A stretch of DNA of 8,467 nucleotides from Chloroflexi bacterium RBG_16_72_14 (GTDB lineage Bacteria; Chloroflexota; Limnocylindria; Limnocylindrales; CSP1-4). The notes beneath the pieces are model-generated. The model ran no database searches. It had not been told where the DNA came from and was given only the letters and a program-made list of their open reading frames with translations. This document shows, one piece after another, positions 6,152-8,467 of the stretch; position 1 is the first letter of the stretch, and each line of letters begins with the position of its first letter. The stretch lies in the NCBI GenBank assembly GCA_001797035.1, contig MGOE01000150.1, forward strand, positions 3,550 through 12,016, given 5' to 3'. A program made the position numbers and the translations under genes.

Positions 6152-6322
6152 TTCGCTGGCCGACGGCGGCACTCGTCCTCCTGCATCTGCTGGCGTCTCA
6201 CACTGCCGGCGGGATCGATTCACGACCGATGTCTCTGGCCCCGTGGCCACGCGCGGAGCACGCTGAGCCGACACGGGCCCGGCGACGCCTGCCGAGCCGC
6301 GACCGCGTCCCGGGAGGGCCTG
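6152..6322. other. Intergenic spacer between the aldolase and the DDN-type reductase
   Basis: 171 bp with no gene, repeat copy or clear terminator. A GTG at 6149 overlapping the aldolase stop opens [20 protein letters not shown], which looks superficially like a signal peptide, but that frame runs deep into the next gene in a different phase and is most likely chance. A promoter for the reductase-methyltransferase pair is expected here, but none is obvious. Confidence 0.4.
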
Positions 6323-6877
6323 ATGCTACGGACGGTACTGAAGGCGGGGGCTGCGGCGGCATTGGCCGGCGCGGCGGTCGCCGCCGCCCGGTCGTTGAAC
6401 GACTGGTGGGATTGGCTGGAGCCCCGGATCGAGCGGATCGAGGTCGACCCGCACGGCGCTGCGGACGGCCGCCCGGGACGATACGTCCATCACGGCGCGC
6501 TGTTGCGGCGAGTGTTCAACCCGCTCATGGTCCGGATCGGGCGGGGCAACGCTGTCCTGTTCGTGCGCGGGCGGAAGAGCGGGAAGCGCCTGGCCGTGCC
6601 GATGGATCCGCCGTTCGCATGGCAGGGCGTTCGCTACTTCGTGTCGCCGCTCGGTGACACCCACTGGGCGCGCAACCTCCGTGCGGCGGGCGAGGGCGAG
6701 CTCCGCAGCCAACGTCACCTGGAAGCGATCCGGACGGTCGAGCTCCACGGTGCGGAGCGCGATGCGATCGTCACTGCCTATGCGAACACGATCACCTGCG
6801 GCTGCAAGCTGTACCTCAGGATGCTCCCCAACCCGGCCGACCATCCGGTCTTCCGCATCGAGCCGGCAAGCACGTAG
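6323..6877 (+). CDS. DDN-type nitroreductase-fold protein, probably F420-dependent, membrane-anchored
   Basis: A 184-aa protein. Residues 3-23 form a hydrophobic Ala/Val segment (KAGAAAALAGAAVAAARSL), probably a membrane anchor or uncleaved signal. The catalytic domain includes NAVLFVRGRKSGKRLAVPMD, with GRKSGKR at 83-89, then VRYFVSPLGDTHWARNLRAA, with HWARNL at 114-119. The GRKSG strand-turn and the WxxNL helix are the hallmark pair of the deazaflavin-dependent nitroreductase (DDN) family, whose split-barrel binds F420 and reduces quinones or nitro compounds. Use of F420 here is inferred from family. GGGAGG (6312-6317) is five bases before the ATG. A C-terminal ITCGCKLYLRML stretch with two cysteines precedes PNPADHPVFRIEP. 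The methyltransferase follows 17 bp downstream, suggesting co-transcription. Confidence 0.85.
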   Translation: MLRTVLKAGAAAALAGAAVAAARSLNDWWDWLEPRIERIEVDPHGAADGRPGRYVHHGALLRRVFNPLMVRIGRGNAVLFVRGRKSGKRLAVPMDPPFAWQGVRYFVSPLGDTHWARNLRAAGEGELRSQRHLEAIRTVELHGAERDAIVTAYANTITCGCKLYLRMLPNPADHPVFRIEPAST

Positions 6878-6894
6878 CACCCGCAGGTCGCGGA

Positions 6895-7722
6895 ATGGCG
6901 CTGGCGGACATCATCGACCACTACGATCGGAGCGCGGCGAGCTTTCACCGCTGGTGGCTGCCCGTCATCGAGCCCGCGGCGCTGCACCTGCTCGATCTCA
7001 TCGATCCGCTGGTTGTCGCGAGGCCGGCGGCCGTGATCGTCGACGTCGGGGCTGGGACGGGTCCACTGGGGCGGGCGGCGGTCGTCCGTTGGCCGAAGGT
7101 ACGCGTCGTCGGGGTCGATCCCTCCGAGGGGATGCTGGCCATGGGCAGGGCTGCAGCCGACGCGTCGCTCGATCCACCCGCCCGTCGACGCCTGACCTGG
7201 GTCACTGGCGTCGCGGAGCGTCTTCCCATCGCCACCGGTTCGGCCGACGCGGTGGTGTCGTCATTCACGCTCCAGTACCTCCGCCGCCGCATTGTCGGGC
7301 TTCGTGAAGCACGGCGCGTGCTCGGACCGGGTAGTGCGATCGCCGTTATGACCTGGCTGGCGGACGACCGGCCGTTCAGGCCATGGGCGGAGCTCTCCGA
7401 GGTCCTCCGTGAGCTCGCGATCGTGCGGCCGCCCACGCTCGAGCCCGGCGGACCGTTTCGCTCTTTGCCGTCCGCCGCGGCACTCGTCCGCCGGGCCGGG
7501 TTCCGCGAGGTCCACGCCACTGAAGGCGTCGTCGAATACCGCTGGAAACGCGGAGCGCTCATCCACTGCACGCTCGAAGAGGAGGAGCGCCCCTTGATCG
7601 ATGCACTCGATGGACCGACCCTGGCTCGCCTGGAGCGACTCTGGACCGAGCGACTCGCTCGCCTCAGCGAGGACGACCTCTGCTATCGCGACAAGGTCGC
7701 TTACGTCACGGGTCGTGCCTGA
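6895..7722 (+). CDS. Class I SAM-dependent methyltransferase (Methyltransf_11-like)
   Basis: A 275-aa soluble Rossmann-fold methyltransferase. Motif I is VDVGAGTG at residues 49-56, the SAM-binding glycine loop. The acidic residue ending strand 2 is Asp75 in VVGVDPSEGMLAMG. Motif II-like GVAERLPIATGSADAVVSSF follows, then LQYL and the post-motif REARRVLGPGSAIAVMTWLA. The order is that of small-molecule methyltransferases of the UbiE/Methyltransf_11 type. The N-terminal IDHYDRSAASFHRWWLP helix is also typical. The C-terminal third carries a cap-like region that would set substrate choice, which cannot be read from sequence. The Shine-Dalgarno is weak (AGG about eight bases upstream of ATG 6895). 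It is probably the second gene of a unit with the DDN-type protein, perhaps both acting on a quinone or other small aromatic, which is inference. Confidence 0.92.
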   Translation: MALADIIDHYDRSAASFHRWWLPVIEPAALHLLDLIDPLVVARPAAVIVDVGAGTGPLGRAAVVRWPKVRVVGVDPSEGMLAMGRAAADASLDPPARRRLTWVTGVAERLPIATGSADAVVSSFTLQYLRRRIVGLREARRVLGPGSAIAVMTWLADDRPFRPWAELSEVLRELAIVRPPTLEPGGPFRSLPSAAALVRRAGFREVHATEGVVEYRWKRGALIHCTLEEEERPLIDALDGPTLARLERLWTERLARLSEDDLCYRDKVAYVTGRA

Positions 7723-7731
7723 CCGCGGTTG

Positions 7732-7771
7732 CACCGGTCGCACGAACACCGGTCGGCTGGGTGGCGACCGG
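7732..7771 (+). terminator. Repeat-containing stem-loop after the methyltransferase
   Basis: CACCGGTCG occurs twice in direct orientation (7732-7740 and 7747-7755, period 15 bp). CCGGTCG at 7749-7755 also pairs with CGACCGG at 7765-7771 around a 9-nt loop. The hairpin lies 26 bp after the stop and may end transcription of the reductase-methyltransferase unit, though no T-run follows. The direct repeats could alternatively be a protein-binding site. Confidence 0.32.
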
Positions 7772-7842
7772 CTGCGCCGCGAGGCGACCTCTGCGCAGAC
7801 CCGGTCGTCGGTGTGGCAGATCTGCCCCTGTGACCGGAGGGC

Positions 7843-7848
7843 TAGGAT
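7843..7848 (+). promoter_or_regulatory. Possible -10 box for the small orphan gene
   Basis: TAGGAT sits in the conspicuously AT-rich patch CTAGGATATACAT (7842-7854), an island in very GC-rich DNA, about 95 bp before the gene start. The hexamer fits the TANNNT pattern. No good -35 hexamer is seen at standard spacing, so the call rests on position and local composition. Confidence 0.3.
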
Positions 7849-7941
7849 ATACATGGCCCCCGCTCCGCACGTCGACGGCGATCCCTGTCGCGGATCGGCC
7901 AGATCGCGCCGCCGGGGGCCCTCCCGGGACTGGAGACGACG

Positions 7942-8223
7942 ATGAATGACGATCTCGTCGGGCGGGAGCCCTCGTCGGGCCCGGTGCCGCGAGGCCGCCG
8001 ATACCGGCGACATGAGCTCGAACTCGCCGACGGCGGCAGGCTCGTCCTCGGTGTCGATGGCACGATCGATCACGTCGATCCCCACGGCTCCACGACGCAT
8101 TCCTGGATGCCTGACGACCCGGAGTGGCCGGACCAGGCAATCCGGTTCGGCCTGCACCCCCAGACCCCCACGGTCACACCGCAGGGACGCCGCGTTCTGG
8201 GAACGAGGCCGCCGCGGCGGTAG
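7942..8223 (+). CDS. Small orphan protein, function unknown
   Basis: A 93-aa protein I do not recognise. It has no signal peptide or membrane helix. The N-terminus is charged (GRRYRRHELELADGGRLVL), the middle reads GVDGTIDHVDPHGSTTHSWM then PDDPEWPDQAIRFG, and the tail is basic and Pro/Arg-rich (GRRVLGTRPPRR). The patterned beta-hairpin-like segment HELELADGGRLVLGVDGTID and the acidic DDPEWPDQAIRFG look like real coding sequence, and GGAG at 7932-7935 lies six bases before the ATG. An AT-rich promoter-like patch precedes it. The alternating strands suggest a small beta-rich domain, but no function should be assigned. Repeat copy 3 lies 64 bp after the stop. Confidence 0.7.
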   Translation: MNDDLVGREPSSGPVPRGRRYRRHELELADGGRLVLGVDGTIDHVDPHGSTTHSWMPDDPEWPDQAIRFGLHPQTPTVTPQGRRVLGTRPPRR

Positions 8224-8287
8224 CGGGTACAGACAGGATTGGGCCCTCGAGGAGGCGGCCAGGATGGGCTCACCGGGCCGTCGCCGT

Positions 8288-8325
8288 TGTTGTTCGTGCG
8301 CGCCCGAAGCCCTCCGGATGCGCCA
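8288..8325 (+). repeat. Intergenic tRNA-tail-like palindromic repeat, copy 3
   Basis: The most diverged of the three clear copies, with no gaps relative to the others over 38 bp. The stem is GCGCGCCCG (8298-8306) with CGGATGCGC (8315-8323) around loop AAGCCCTC, with one G-U pair and one C-A mismatch. The TGTTGTT lead and the GCGCCA end are preserved. It lies downstream of the small orphan gene. Up to the window end (8326-8467) I see no further feature. Confidence 0.7.
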
Positions 8326-8467
8326 GAACCACCTGTGGCTTCGACCCGCCGGAACGGGACGCGCGCGGCGCGGCCAGAGCCGATCAGGCCCAATGCCCCT
8401 AGGCAGCGACGGCGGGGTTCTGCAAGAGTGGGGGGCGTGCGCGCGGGAGGCTCTGACACGCGGCCCA

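Noticed and set aside
8399..8467. C-terminal end of a minus-strand gene entering from the right edge
   Set aside because: A frame of 22 codons ends at a stop at 8399-8401 (peptide tail LLQNPAVAA), but this is too short to judge in high-GC DNA.
1..8467. CRISPR, toxin-antitoxin, phage, transposon or other defence system
   Set aside because: There is no repeat-spacer array, transposase, integrase, nuclease or toxin motif in any frame. The STAND-like ATPase has the motif pattern of transcriptional regulators rather than of Avs-type defence proteins, although its C-terminus is unseen.

Overview
The window is a GC-rich (by eye about 70%) bacterial chromosomal segment. It carries a free-standing AfsR/LuxR-type regulatory ATPase, a DUF4386 membrane protein, a zinc-free MDR oxidoreductase, a deazaflavin (F420)-type nitroreductase-fold protein and several small alpha/beta proteins. 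That mix suggests a soil or freshwater Chloroflexota (Limnocylindria-like) or an Actinomycetota; the assignment is an inference from gene content, and no marker gene is present. I see no rRNA, complete tRNA, CRISPR array, transposase, phage gene or recognisable defence system.

Left part (1-3387): a large STAND-type ATPase/transcriptional regulator runs leftward from 1576 and off the left edge, so only its N-terminal 525 residues are visible. Divergent from it, 156 bp away, is a tight two-gene operon: a six-helix DUF4386 membrane protein, then an NAD(P)H quinone-reductase-like MDR enzyme whose Shine-Dalgarno overlaps the upstream stop codon. The layout is that of a regulator beside its target operon, but this is not proven.

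Middle part (3388-5110): a loosely packed, partly decaying stretch. It holds a small conserved protein (3589-3936), the frameshifted remains of a PAS sensor domain (about 4014-4310), a convergent small ABM-like dimeric alpha/beta-barrel protein (4348-4614, minus strand) and about 500 bp without a gene.

Right part (5111-8467): a low-specificity L-threonine aldolase, a membrane-anchored DDN-type (F420-dependent?) reductase followed 17 bp later by a class I SAM methyltransferase, and a small orphan protein of 93 aa.

The most unusual structure is a 38-bp intergenic element present three times in the same orientation (3440-3477, 4924-4961, 8288-8325), with a possible decayed fourth copy at 4728-4764. 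Each copy is a GC-rich palindrome with an 8-nt loop. Its right half resembles the T-arm/acceptor end of a tRNA, including a terminal CCA, although no tRNA body lies upstream. It looks like a REP-like, perhaps tRNA-derived, repeat family.
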